Positions 49,176-61,703 of a DNA stretch of 64,000 nucleotides are shown one piece after another. Under the pieces are notes generated by a model that saw only the letters and a program-made list of their open reading frames with translations, was not told the DNA's origin and did not search any database. The first letter of the stretch is position 1. Each line of letters begins with the position of its first letter. This DNA comes from Fennellomyces sp. T-0311 (Eukaryota; Mucoromycota; Mucoromycetes; Mucorales; Lichtheimiaceae). Position numbers and translations under genes: made by a program. Location: NCBI GenBank assembly GCA_025266875.1, contig JALLLT010000037.1, positions 310,001 through 374,000 on the forward strand, in the 5' to 3' direction.

Positions 49176-49702
49176 CTACACCGAAGGGATTTCCATGTTG
49201 GGATTGATTTGATATGGGTCTTGTGGATTTCTGCTTAACACGGGCAGCAGTGTGTTGTCCTTCGAAATAGCGATGGACAGCCCTCTAAATGCGATGTTAA
49301 AGGCCGCAGCGTCATCTCTTCCATAGGTATGTTTCGATGGCAAAGGCAACGGACGTTCGTACATCTCAGTGCGCCATTTACTGTCTTCAGTTCGCCTTCT
49401 CGACACTACTTATGCAGCTTCGCATCCTTGAAGTATTCGGGTAACTCTGCGGTCAAGATGATGCTGCCATCATCTGAAAACTCCAAGCTACTGATTGCCC
49501 CTTTGTAATATTTAACGTGCTCGTCTTCTTCCTTTTTCAGCTCATCGAAAGCAGCAACTGCATCGCTCTGTTGCAGCTCGATCGAATCATCTTGTTCGTT
49601 CAGATGCATGGGGGAACGGGATCCGTCGTTCATGTTGATATCCATCAGATATCGCTGAATGGTCACAAGGATCTGATGATTTCTAATCAGATGGCGCTTC
49701 AA
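49176..49702 (-). pseudogene. Degenerate Fanzor C-terminus
   Basis: The minus strand reads ILTAELPEYFKDAKLHK, an in-frame TAG, then CREGELKTVNGALRCTNVRC in the same frame. After a one-base frame shift it reads TYGRDDAAAFNIAFRGLSIA. Set beside the long copy (KLQKYRVDGKLKAANGA, IRCTN, FNRDAAASFNIAVSGL), the match is plain: KLHK-stop-CREGELKTVNGALRCTN and RDDAAAFNIAFRGLS. The stop replaces a Tyr, a zinc-ligand Cys position reads Tyr, and the frame is broken before the RuvC-III Asp. The part from about 49510 to 49702 (acidic, Glu/Asp-rich) has no match in the long copy. Confidence 0.65.
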
Positions 49703-52625
49703 AATGCAAATAGCATATCATTATATCTAAACTACGAGTCAGCTGCTCATCTTCAGCGATAATGTCAGTAGGATTCAACGGAAATACGACTCTACACGCT
49801 TCAAAGTGAAAGTATGTGCCTTCGACTTTTCTGGTGTCTTGTACTTACAACATGTTGCCATGCCACAGGGCAGTGAGCGGTGTAAATTCCTCGATTAGTG
49901 TGGGGTACACAAGCTTTTTGCATAGCGCGTTTAATGACATGACACGCAAACGCCGATTCTTCTCCAATGTCTCCTGCACAACATTCTTGGATGCCTGTGG
50001 CGGCTTATCCTGGCCCATGAAATATCATGCTTGCTTGTGCCCACACACCGGAGGGGAAAGTCAAGTTGGAGTTGTTTTGGCGTATTGGGGACACCAGCAA
50101 AAAGATCTCTATATTCTTTGACTGTCGTCGAGCTAGATTCCGATCTTTTCTCAGCAAGCTAGGATCAGTAACTGGAAAAACAAAAAGGAAACGAATACTT
50201 CTTGATGTCGTATTCTTTCAGGAAGAGAAACATATTATCGGACATAGCCGCATAGAAGTGCAGCCGCTATCAGTCCTCATTGTTGTCGTTTGTCAGCTTA
50301 CCCCTAGTCCACATTAAAGTGCTTCTCCGTCCAGTTAATATACTGTTAGGCTTGGAAATCGTTTTACTTACGCGTGGTGAACCGCCGTCCTAATATACTC
50401 CAAACCGGTGGGTATATTTGTTTTTTGGAAAAAAAAACTGCTTTTAGTGCGCCTAGTTCTTCCAGATCTCGGCAGTTTCATATCCTCCCCAGCCACATGG
50501 CCTCGTTTTTCATAATCGCGTATTGGAGCTTTAACGCCTTCAAGGTTTTGTTTGCGATTTTTGCTTTTCGTTCCGATATTTTCAGCGTTTCTAAGTCCAC
50601 TTCGTTTGGCTTGCCGTTGTTTAGAAACGTGGCAACTATTCACGATGGGACATTGACAAAAGCTCTCGCGCCTAGTTGATAAACACCGCAAGATCGTTGT
50701 CATTGCTATCCGTTGGAGATTCAGGACTATCAAGTACACTTGTTCCTTGCGGAATATCGTCGCCATCAGTGCCATCAATGTCGTCAAGGTTGCTGCGGAT
50801 AGGGGCCCTGGCACCATCGAGACGCCTTGTCTATACATGACCGTTACTCTCACGAGATGGACCTTCTGTACAGACAGCCGCGGTGGTTGATGACGGGGAG
50901 CTAGGCTGTCTGCCGTTACTGTCACCCGACTGCTTTGACTTTTTTTTTTTGCGTTGTCTAATTCCCATATAAACACATCAATTGCTTTCATTTCACCGAA
51001 TATACTCGTTTCAGAGACACTTGCCTTTTGGCCTTATCCCGAAGCGCCCAGTCCAAACAACAGGATCATTACCTTGAAACGTAAATGGCTTGAGTATGGG
51101 AGCCGCGCGGTGTTGATGCCGCTGCTGACTGGTACGTCTAACCAAAGATGTCGATAGTTCGAAACTTTTCAACTGTTCGCTTCACAAAACGGCGCCATGA
51201 GAAGACCCTGGTCTTGTCGAAAATCTCGTTCGTATGGTAGCTGCCTTGGAAGAACTGAAGTAGCAGCTGGTAGTGACCTCCATTCAAACGTACTTCAACG
51301 CCCTCAGCCATGGAAGCAAAGGTAGCTGGCGGCATTGGTTCCGATCCGGTGACGTTGATTCCAAGACTTGGATTGACAGGAAAGTCGAGGAATCTCTCGT
51401 AATCAAAGGTGCTTGCATGCTGACGCTCGGGTTGACGGAAGGATTGACCAGCGATCCGTAGCAATATCCTGAATTCTTCGATGTGATTCTGAAAGCGGTC
51501 AGTCCAGCTTTGCACAAGGTCCATGACCCGAGTTTTCTCAATGAACCGCTTCATGAAGGTCACCACAGAAACAATCCTTCTGATTAGTCGCAGCATCCTT
51601 CAAGTAGCCGGTGTATCTCTCGAATTTAAAGACCCAGGAAACTGTAGACGGACCCGCGTCTTGCAAGTGGTCGCATAAGCGGAGATGGAGGTGCATAGTT
51701 TGGCGTCACTGATAAAATCATCATTGTGCTTATCAGTCGTACCGTTCTCTATTAGATAAACGTCTTTATACTCTCTTCATCCTACTGTCCAAGTATACAT
51801 TCTCAGGATCATTACCACGACTTTCAAAATGATTCACGGTAGTTTGTTGATCCATATTACCGTAGTTATGAAAGGTTTGCTTCACTGTAACGTTCTGACG
51901 ACCTCGAGTTTTGGAATCGACCTTCTCAATAGTCGTGTTACCAGCCATCATTTCTTGATCGTTCTTGAACTGATGCTATAAAGCATTAATTACTAAGCAA
52001 TGTTATTTGGAAAATGGAATCAGTGAGATCCTCGTACTGAGATAGATTTCCACTTTGAGATCCGGGGCCCTAGCCTTGATGCTGCATGCTCCAGTGTCAT
52101 TTGTCAAAAGTAACAGATCTCTTTTAATTTCGCGCAATCGCTCATCCCTGCTTCAATTTGGGAAGCAAGCGAGATATGATGTATAAGCATCGGCAGGGGA
52201 CCAGTCAGTGGCTGTTTTGCGAAAGTAATTCATGTGAGGGTCTGTGCGATCAAGAAACGAAAACGCGGAAACAACATGTGCGACCGTCGCGCAAGTTGCA
52301 TCATATATAATACGAGGCGCTGGAAAGGGAGAACGAAGGTGTTGACATGAAGCGTAGCGAAGGGGCCCAACCCCAGATGTGCGTAATGGACTAAGGCTCG
52401 TCATGTGTAATGCTAAAAAAACCTGTTTTAGTGCAACCAGCTTTTGTAAATCTCGATAGCTCCTGTTCTGCCTAGCCACTTGGCCTCCCATTTTATGATC
52501 GTGGCATCCAACGTGAGTGTGCTTAGAACTTTGCTTGTGAATCTTCCCGTTCCAATGACGTAAGATATCTCTTTCAGCTTGTTGTTGTTTAAATGGAAGT
52601 GTCACGTTGTGTTGTATATTTCGTC
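49703..52625 (-). pseudogene. Cluster of decayed coding fragments
   Basis: Four minus-strand stretches look like protein but are not joined by clear introns. One is at about 49849-50020 (MGQDKPPQASKNVVQETLEK, NRRLRVMSLNALCKKL). A second is at about 50440-50650 (LNNGKPNEVDLETLKI, KNEAMWLGRI). A third is 51138-51596 (152 codons with FVKRTVEKFRTIDIF). A fourth is at about 52430-52610 (LNNNKLKEISYVI, IIKWEAKWLGRTGA). The second and fourth are diverged copies of one another. Position and strand suggest old Fanzor-type or other transposon proteins, but only the 49.2-kb piece can be tied to Fanzor by alignment. Confidence 0.4.
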
Positions 52626-53254
52626 CGGCCTCAGCAACTCTGTGACAAGACCTTTCTAACAGGTTCCTTTTTTTTTTATCCGATTGATATATGCTAAATA
52701 TTACTATTTCATTCAGCTGTTCATGCTAATCATAATTAGCATGGTGTTTCCCTCTTGTGTCTCTGCTCCATGAAAGCCTTCTCATAGACCATTCTCTAGC
52801 CCAATTTCCCTTTTATTTACCATTATATCATATCTGCGTCGAGCCTTCTATCTGATCCGAGCCGTGTCTCCATTCATTAGTTGATTATTACCAGTATAAA
52901 TAGTCGGTCCTCAAAAGACAATAAAGAAGCTCCTTTTTCGAACTTTCAAGTACATTTTTTACATCCTATCTGTCAGAAACCATATCAAAAGGCAACAGAT
53001 AAGCCAAAAGAAGTCAATATCTACTTGAACATTACATGTGACAGGAGTAACAGTTCGCGTGTCCCACCGATCGAAACCCTTATGCCAAATGATAAATTCA
53101 ACGAGACCGATGTCGCTGCCATTCGATGGAGGTTTGGAAGGATTGTTTAGCCTGGCAGCCCACTTGTTCCTTGCGAAATATCATCGTTCTTTCATTGCGC
53201 TCTAGCCTGTTCGGGATAAGGATACCGGTATCATCGAGATTGCCTGCTTCTGCA

Positions 53255-53863
53255 TTATTTATGATACCTGGTTATTCGTTGTCGGCGAACAGGAAGAGCT
53301 GTAGCACCATCAGTACTGTCACTTAACCCTTTGGACGCGGATGCGAGGGTTGCAGGTAAGAGTGAAGGAAAAAAAAGTAAAAAAGGAAAGAGGCTGTGGA
53401 ACCGGTTAAGCAGTTCGCGATTTGGCGAATGTAGGTGGTGAATGCACCTCAGGATAGTACGTGCTAGGACCATGGGACCAGGAACCATTCCGTTCTTGCT
53501 TCCAAATGGGTACATGGTCTGGAGTAAATAGTCTGTTAGTTTTTTAAGCCGTGGCCGTATGGATTGCTGGAATTCATTGTTTGTTAAATGTACAAGTGCT
53601 ACATCAATGCGGTGAAGGGAAAGTAAATACTGGAAAGCAAAAGGCACAGTCCCATCTATAGTACAATAAGCGACTGGATATTATGTAAAGAGGCATTGCT
53701 CAAATGGAATAATATTGACGATGTGTTGATCCAAACACTCGGACAATAGCAGGATGAATTTATGAGCTGTAGGTGACAGTCGACGGCCCAATGTGATGCT
53801 GAAATAAAACGCATCTTCTAACAATACGGATGACCATGGTACATAGCCAGAGTGTAACTCCAA
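53255..53863 (-). pseudogene. Unidentified gene remnant with in-frame stop
   Basis: Two minus-strand frames in the same phase are separated by one TAA (53681-53683). They read SGYVPWSSVLLEDAFYFSIT, CLDQHIVNIIPFEQCLFT, stop, YPVAYCTIDGTVPFAFQYLL and GMVPGPMVLARTILRCIHHL. Both sides look like ordinary globular protein and the sense continues across the stop. A short intron over the stop is possible but no consensus pair is obvious. No family recognised. Confidence 0.4.
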
Positions 53864-53870
53864 GCGGTCG

Positions 53871-56800
53871 GTTAAATTAGTTGGAACAAAGGTCCAGCAT
53901 AAGTAACTCCAAGACTATATCAGAGTCATATGACTCCATGTTCGATTGCAAACCGAATTTATCAGTGGCATTGAGAAAGTTCTTGTTCAGGGATAGATCC
54001 TTCAGCTGTGGGTGCGACATACATTGAAAACCAATAAGGCTGCTGTGTCGATTGTACCGAAAAATGTCGTGGGGTAATAACGGATGATGAACGTAGAAAA
54101 TGAGGGTGAAGTGGGAATACCTAATGTAACAGCAATGTAGTATGCGGAACGTACGTAGCTAGGCTTTTCTGTATGTCATTCGCCGATGCAAAATATACTA
54201 GGTTGTTATGAAGCTCATCTAGCCTCTACGACCGCAACTGTGCAAAAATATGTTTATTCAACTTGACTTCTACGCTTATAGAGAGGTAACAAGGTTTACT
54301 TTTAACTTAGTAATGTAGCATAGAAGCACTGCCTTCTTTACATTATCCAGGCTGGATTACGAACTTTGAATACAATCCAATATTGAATGCTTCTTCAGTC
54401 CATCATAAACTCAGCTTGTTGCATTTCACATTCCAATTTTTTCTGCCTTGGACAACAGCCACTCGGATCCCGTAAAATCGCTCCCCGTAGCCCTTTGCTT
54501 GTATATGCTGGCTTCCATTTTCTCCATCGGGAATAATCGTGTCACTGTACCGGAAGCATCATCGCCAGCAGAGCATCCGGTGGAAGATTGTATGCACAAA
54601 CAAAGCAAATTTGGAAAGAAGTGGAACGTTTCCGTTACAATTAGTATGAGTTAAAGAGGGAGGGTGGTTCCCCAAGGCACTAGCCTCTGGTTTTCGATTT
54701 TTCAAATCTTCCCGATTTCGTACTCGTCTCGCTGATAGTCTTGCCGTATTTTGACCGTTCCAAATAATACATCTTTCACTTACATATAGATGCTGCCTCG
54801 ATAAAGCCTTTCGGCATATGTTACCTTTAGTTGCTTCAAAATTGAACTTCTCACCCGGTTCAATGCCAAAGGTATCAATGACAAGCCATTTTTTTCCTGG
54901 CACGTTAGCAACTTTATATAGCATTTTATTTATACTTATTCACAATCCGGTTATTCGATCTAAGCATTGGTTTGTGTGTAAACACTCACTCGACTTCGCC
55001 ATTTGGAAGCCTAGGCCGTTTGCAAAACTGGTGTTGGTGATCAAAAGACAAACTCAAAGGACGCTGTTGTCAAATAACATCCAGAAGAGTCGAGATTAAG
55101 CAAAGCTACCAAACCTACGGTAACCGAGAATGACAGTGTTGTCGGCCATCCAGTACAGATACAAGACACCATAATCATATCCGTCGCTGGAATGGTAGAA
55201 GCCACAAATGCCGAGATTAGCAGCTTTCGGATAAGTCAGTCTATTTTAAATAATGTGGCAACGCTGAATACAGCTGCTTCACCGGAGGATGTGTACATTC
55301 GAGCCTTTAAGGACATGTTTCGCCTGATCGTATAGTCAAGCTCCCGATGCGTCGCGGTCTCATGGTACAGTTTTGTCGTCAGCTCTGTAAAACCATATTT
55401 GCGATTGACGAAGGTGACAAGGCCGCAGTAAGATTGCTTAAATGGTATAAAGGGTAACCCTTGTTCAAATGCAGACTTTGTAAAGGGTAATGAGGAGCAA
55501 CATCGCTATTGTTGTATCTTCACTTGTATGGAATAATATCTGCATCCGTACACGGAAGAAGAAGAGCCATGACTTCTGCATATCCGAGCAACAAATAAGA
55601 ATGGTATTAGCGAAACAGAAGCGTATCGATTACCATATTTACTGACAGAAACAGGAGCTCTCAACATCGGAGAAATGTTAATAAGTAAAAGTAAGGAAGT
55701 TGCTTCATGATTACGGCAAGTTGACAAACAATTAATAAGTTTTTGGAGTTACAATTGCTAGTGTCGAGCTTAGGCAGCCTCTTTATCAGCTATTCTAACT
55801 TTCGAGTTCAATTTTATAGATGAATAGGGTACATCAATGCAGATGGTGATACCACTGGACGCATGTAATAAGTTATGTCGAATAACATACTAATGAAGGC
55901 AATAAAGGCAAATACGTAGCAAGGAAAGACTAGATCATACAGTACAGTATAATATTATTTATTGATAATTTACTACAGAAGAGCCTTGAAACGATAGTGC
56001 TTTTTGTTCGTAATATAAACTTATGTATCATTAGCGAGAACCAATTCATAGTATAAGCAAAACAGACTGTAAAACTCTTATTAACGTATTATCATCAGTA
56101 GTAGATCAGCAGCGTTAAAAGAATGAAATTATTATCGTTGCTACTGAAACGTAACTGTATTTTTGCTAACTTCCGTTGTTTGTTTGTTTTACTATTCGTA
56201 TCACCTGCCTCTCCCTTTGCATATTCCTTTGTTACTTATATTTCTGCTTCCCTCGTTTTATGTTTTCTTTGCCTCTTCTACTTTCGTTTTGTTTTTACGT
56301 ATTGCTCGTTGCGTGCGTACTTATTGGTATATTCCGTTCGTTTATCTTTTTCAACCATATCGAACATAACTAACTTTGTTCGCACTTGAATGACTTAGTT
56401 TTATTACTTGATTTCCCAGCTTTTCTCTCTTTGAGACCTTTTGTCTTAACCGCCATCTTCATTGTATTTGGTTAGTATTTTTACTTTCGCCATGTAACTC
56501 ATAAATATTCATATTGTCCGCTAGGCGGTTTCTTTTGGGAATAAAGAAAAGTTACGTTACACTACCATAGCCCTTACCTTTATAAAATACTCAAATAAGT
56601 ATTTATCCTTTGCTACTATGCATTAAAGTCGTTAGAACTATAAAGTCAATATACTTCTAAACTGGATACACACATCAAAGCATAGCAACTGTGCTGTTAC
56701 GCTGTCACACTCACTTGCTATGTTCAGCAGCAGTATTCAAAGGTACTGTCATACATTTCGCTCATTCGCTCATATGTACCAATCACTTTCTTTGCCAACT

Positions 56801-56976
56801 GCGGAGTGCCCCCCAGACATGTCATACCCAGACAATTTTAACCCTTGACCTTTTCAAAAAAACAACTTCCTCAAGGACCAACAAATTTGCAGGCATGTGA
56901 AAAGACACGGACACCAGAATCCAGCCATAACTCATGAAAAAAAAAACGCGTCGCCTTTTATATTGTGAATGCAGAA
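53871..56976. other. Long intergenic stretch, no gene recognised
   Basis: About 3.1 kb, very AT-rich. A minus-strand frame at about 54840-54924 (MLYKVANVPGKKWLVIDTFG, then IEPGEKFNF) is protein-like for about 35 residues but leads nowhere. The 56.1-56.4 kb frames are T-rich low-complexity sequence. Nothing else supported. Confidence 0.4.
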
Positions 56977-57658
56977 ATGAACTCGTTGCTTCGTGTTTCG
57001 CCCCGTTTAATCGCCAGACCTGCAATTCAACGTGCAGCGTACACGACCGAGGCCCCAGTAAAGAAGGCTGGTGCGGTCCGTGGCGGGTAAAATGGCAGCC
57101 ATCGTAAGATCCAAAGACATACATTAGTAACCTTTTTTTTTATTAAATCTAGTTTTGTTGGATTCCTTTTGGGCGTCACTGTTGCTGGCAGCGTTGGCTA
57201 TTACTACCTTTTGGAAGAATATAACAATGCATCAGGCTCCTTGTTGAGTTCCGTCGAGGAACTTCAGTCGTCGACCGAAAAGGTACGGTTTTATAGTTGA
57301 GAAAGGGAACGGATGATCTGATATGTGTGATAGGTCCGCGAATATGCTCGCAAAATTGAAGCAGTTGACAAGGATGTCGCCAAATTGAAGGAATTGGCAG
57401 CTACCACTAAGGAGATGAACGAGCTGAAGGCTGAATTCCGAAAGCTCTATGTATGTCTTCATTTTTTTTTCAGGGACAATATGTTCAATGGGCTTACATC
57501 ATTCTAGGATACTCTTAACATGGAGCATCTTGAGCTGAAAACCCATGTATGGGGACTAGGTATGTGTACCACGGGTTGTATTGAGAGTATTCTTTTTCTG
57601 ATGAAAGCGAATAGAGCAAGATTTGAACAAGGCTGTGCCATCACCAAAGCAGCAATAA
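56977..57658 (+). CDS. Mitochondrial inner-membrane coiled-coil protein
   Basis: Five exons join in phase from ATG 56977 to TAA 57656-57658, about 137 aa. The N-terminus (MNSLLRVSPRLIARPAIQRA, then AYTTEA) is a mitochondrial presequence with a likely cleavage near the Tyr-Thr-Thr. One membrane helix follows (FVGFLLGVTVAGSVGYYYLL). The rest is a charged coiled coil (SSVEELQSSTEKVREYARKI, KDVAKLKELAATTKEMNELK) ending HLELKTHVWGLEQDLNKAVP. The last exon was found by matching the phase after a GTATGT donor. This is a conserved fungal small-protein type of unknown function; an inner-membrane location is inferred. Confidence 0.75.
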
Positions 57659-57872
57659 AACATCCAGATCTGTTAGAGTACACATACACACATCTTTTTT
57701 TGTCAAGAAAATATCCTGCTTTTGAGGCCAAAGCGCGCCCTTTTGACACACTTTTGCGAACGCAAACACGTCTATAACTTTGAGGGAGCCACAGCAACGT
57801 CGTTGCAAAGCGACAATAGAATTTGTAACAGTGGTGTACCCCGCCACTGCTTGGGTGTCGCGACAACAAAAA

Positions 57873-59312
57873 ATGTTTGTTCGACTTGGACACCATTCCA
57901 AACGATGGGTACGCAATTATGCACAACTCCAACCACGACTTGACTATAAGAAAATTGCCGAGAATCCCAAGGCTGTTCAAGAAAACATGCTCAGACGCAA
58001 TCATTGTCCAGTCGATGCTCAACATGTCAAAGCCTTATACGATCAACGACGCGTCAATTACAATGCCCTTTCCGAACTACGGGCGCAGCGCAACACACTT
58101 TCAAAAAAAGCCAGAGGCGAGCCGACACTCATTCAGCAAGCCAAACAACTCAAACAGCAAATCCAGCAGCTTGAAGCATCGCTGCAATCGATCGAGTCTG
58201 AACTTTTGACGTCTGCGGTCCAGATTCCGAACGATACCCATCCGGACGTACCTACGGGACCTGAATCCAACGCACGCGTGATCAAAACCGTGGGCGAACT
58301 GCGTCAAGATGGCAAGGATCATGTGGAATTACTCAACAAACTCGGATGGATCGATCTCGAACAAGCCGCTATTGTGAGCGGATCAAGTTTTTACTATCTC
58401 GAAGGGTACGGCGCGTTCTTGGAAATGGCATTGGTGCAATATGCCATGGACAAGGCGGCATCGAGAGGGTTTTTGGGTGTGATTACGCCGGATATCGTAA
58501 GAACACCCATTGCTTACGGTTGCGGATTCCAACCGAGGGCAGGCGAGAGTTCGCAGATATACCATGTCCATGCAAATGAAAATGATGAGCTGTGTTTGGC
58601 GGGAACGGCTGAGATTCCTTTGGCAGGAAAGTTTGCAGCCAAGGTGCTGGATGAGTCGGAATTGCCCAAACGACTGGTTGGATTCGGCCGAGCGTATCGT
58701 GCTGAAGCTGGCGGTCGAGGAACCGAGACAAAGGGACTCTACCGCGTGCACCAGTTCTCCAAAGTGGAACTGTTTGCAGTGTCGACGGCAATGCAAAGTG
58801 ATGCAGTGTTGGAGGAGTTTAGACAGATCCAGGAGGAAATGTTTTCGGAGCTGGGCTTATCGTTTCGGTAAGCTGTTTCAGTACACATTGGATCGCGCGC
58901 TAAACGTGTTGCTGTTTAGAGTGTTGGACATGCCCACGGAAGAATTGGGCGCAAGTGCTTACCGCAAGTACGACATTGAGGCATGGATGCCCGGACGAAA
59001 GACATGGGGAGAAGTGAGTGTGACATTTTTGTCGCGATATGTATGCAAATGACATGTACTCATCAAGCAAAGATATCATCAACGTCCAATTGCACCGATT
59101 ATCAGGCACGGCGGCTGTCGATCCGGTATCGGCCCACATACCACGCTGGCAAGAACACACTGTTCTGTCACACCATCAACGGCACTGCCATTGCCGTACC
59201 AAGAGTCATCATTGCCATCTTGGAAACGTTCCAAAAGCCGGATGGATCCGTAGAAATCCCAAACGTGCTTCGAAAATGGCTACCGGGTCAACCAAGCGTG
59301 ATATCACCTTGA
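57873..59312 (+). CDS. DIA4: Seryl-tRNA synthetase, mitochondrial type
   Basis: It charges tRNA-Ser in the mitochondrion. Three exons (57873-58868, about 58920-59013, about 59073-59312). A basic leader ([19 protein letters not shown]) precedes the helical-arm domain ([37 protein letters not shown]). The class II catalytic core follows: motif 1 region [20 protein letters not shown], motif 2 [20 protein letters not shown] with [14 protein letters not shown], and a final exon with motif 3 ([20 protein letters not shown]). The frame is open 31 codons upstream of the chosen ATG but has no other ATG. It converges on PRP46 with 74 bp between the stops. Confidence 0.93.
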
Positions 59313-59386
59313 ACCCGCCAACATGTAGAGCAGCCATTATACATAAAAAAGCAGGATGCAAAAAAAAAGAGAGCGTGTATTTTGAG

Positions 59387-60972
59387 TTACTGGTAAAAAT
59401 CTTCGTCCTTTACAGCATTGTCATCTTCCTTGTATATCTTGATTGTCTTGTCTGCTTCGCCGGTAATCAAACGTAAACCTGTCCGATCGAATGTGCTGGC
59501 AAAGATACCAGCTTCAGCATCGAGCGAGCCCGGTTGTACTGTCGTCTCCATGGACTGGAACTGATATCCTGATCGCCAATCGTGGAAGCCCATTGAGCCG
59601 TTGTCACCTAGAGCACGCGCACTTTAGCCACTCCTCCAATTACTCCACGGTTATACATACCACCCGAAAAGATGACGCCGTCAGGATTGATAGACAGCGT
59701 GTTGATGATGGACTTGCGACCCTCGTAGTTTTGGATGAATGTACCTTCGGGACACTTCCAGCCCTTGATATTATCGGCGCTTCCACTGGCGAAACCGAAT
59801 TCCGTTGGATGGATCGCGAGTGCTCGCACGCTCTTTTTGTGATGTGTCAGGACACCCATGGTCTTTCCTGCGGCCAAATCCCATAATCGGATGGTGCTAT
59901 CCATTGAGCCGGTGATGACTTGTGGATCTGCTTCCTGGCATTTGACATCGGAAACTGTGCTGGTGTGGCCCGTCAAGACATGTACGTTCTGCTTTGTCCG
60001 CATGTCCCACACTCTTGCGGTTGCATCGCGACCACTGGTTACCAGGACATCCAGGGTAGGATGCAGACTCAAGGAATAGACGCCGGAAAGATGGCCATGG
60101 TATTGCCGAATGACCTTGTTCTGCTCCAGATCCCAGCACTTGACCATTTTATCCTCACCGCATGAAAACAGATACGGGTGTCGCGGTGAGACAGCCAATC
60201 CACGTACTGTGCTGATGTGACCCGTTAACGACAGCTTGAGCGTGCCTGATGCCAGATCCCAAATCTTGATGGTACGATCGCCTGCGCCCGTCGCAAACCA
60301 TTTGTTGCCCGGCTCGACAGTGACAGCGCGCACCCATCCCAAATGTCCACTGATAACCCGCATAAGTTTCCATGGCGCGTGCCATACTGGACGAATCGTT
60401 TTGGCTCGTGCACGACGTACAAGGGACCCTCCTCCACCAGGCGCGTCGCCGAAGATCTCGGATACTTGGTCTTTGGATCGTAACGCGACAATGCCCTGTT
60501 TCGCCTTTTCATCGCTAAAGAATCATGGATTTAGTTTTCTTTACACAATGAAAAAGCTCCTCGATTGATTGATTGATTGATTTTTACTCTGTTGATTTCT
60601 TTGGAATGGTTTCGATAAGTTGCTGTACGGCGCTGTCGTCTGGTACTTCTTCAATCGTGGTTTTGGTCTTTTTGGCTTTCTGTGCTTCTTTTTGCTGCTT
60701 CACCAAGGCTTCGGGCAGCGTGCGTACATCGCCGTACTCGTCTTGGATTTTGCTGGTCAATTTGATGCGTTGGCTGTGCAATGTGTGTGTGTTATTGATT
60801 TGAATGGGCCGTCCACGGATCAATAATACCTGCTCATCTCATCCATGGCAGGCTGGCCATAGGTGTTTGCGAACAACAGACGGGTCCGCTTGGCGGACTC
60901 GGCCACGATCGACTGGATGGGCTGCTCCTTTTCCAGTGGCAAGTCTTCGGCTTGTCTTTTTGCAGCAACCAT
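59387..60972 (-). CDS. PRP46: Spliceosomal WD40 protein Prp46/PLRG1
   Basis: A subunit of the Prp19/NTC complex needed for activation of the spliceosome. Four exons or more from ATG 60970-60972 to TAA 59387-59389. A charged N-terminal region ([18 protein letters not shown], then [20 protein letters not shown]) leads to [20 protein letters not shown], the conserved entry to the propeller. Seven WD repeats follow: [87 protein letters not shown] and [14 protein letters not shown]. Sequence of the repeats and the N-terminal box identify PRP46. The frame upstream of the chosen ATG is open to 61053, but homologues start near here. Confidence 0.93.
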
Positions 60973-61165
60973 GACGAAAAGGCAAAAGCTCTTTTGGCGG
61001 AATGTCAATTCACATTTTGAAGGGTATTTCAAATAAGTTATTAAGGCAGACAACGCACAAAATAGCGGTCAAAAGGTAAGAACTGTACTAGGAATCAAGG
61101 GTAAAGAGAAAGAGGCTTCCTACTGATACAAACGGAAAAGTATGGGGGAGAATGAGAGAGGTGGA

Positions 61166-61657
61166 TTAAAGAATAACGCAGCAAGAGTCCTTGTCGGGGC
61201 TGCTTGATTTCTGTTGTCTAACTTTTCTATCGCGAATCTGGCGCATGAGGATGGTGTACACCTGCTCCACATTCTGGCGCGTCTTGGCCGACGTCTCGAT
61301 GTAGGGGCAATTCCACTCGCTGGCCAACGCCGACGCCTCGCTGTTCTCGACCTTTCGCAGATGCGCCAAGTCGACTTTGTTGCCAACCAGAATAAACGGT
61401 ACCTAAGGGGAATGGGGAGAGGAGGGCGGGAGGTGGGGGTAGACCTGTGTTGGTGCGTGGTTCTTCCTTCCTCCTTATATACCGCAACTTACCGTCTCAT
61501 CGTCCAGCACACGCAGGATTTGGTCACGAAATTCCTGGGTGTGTTCCAGCGACTCATGCTCGCATACCGAGAATACGCACAGGAAGCCTTCGCCTGATCT
61601 GTAGTAGTTATCGCGGATCTGCAGAAACCATGTACAATTGAGTAAAATGAACGCAGG

Positions 61658-61703
<46 letters not shown>

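Noticed and set aside
56123..56389. Plus-strand hydrophobic frames at 56.1-56.4 kb
   Set aside because: T-rich low-complexity DNA is open in all three frames, so the hydrophobic translation follows from base composition.
61475..61698. Minus-strand frames beginning MCVCVCVCV
   Set aside because: They read the (TG)19 microsatellite of the RAL intron and then the next RAL exon; they are not separate genes.
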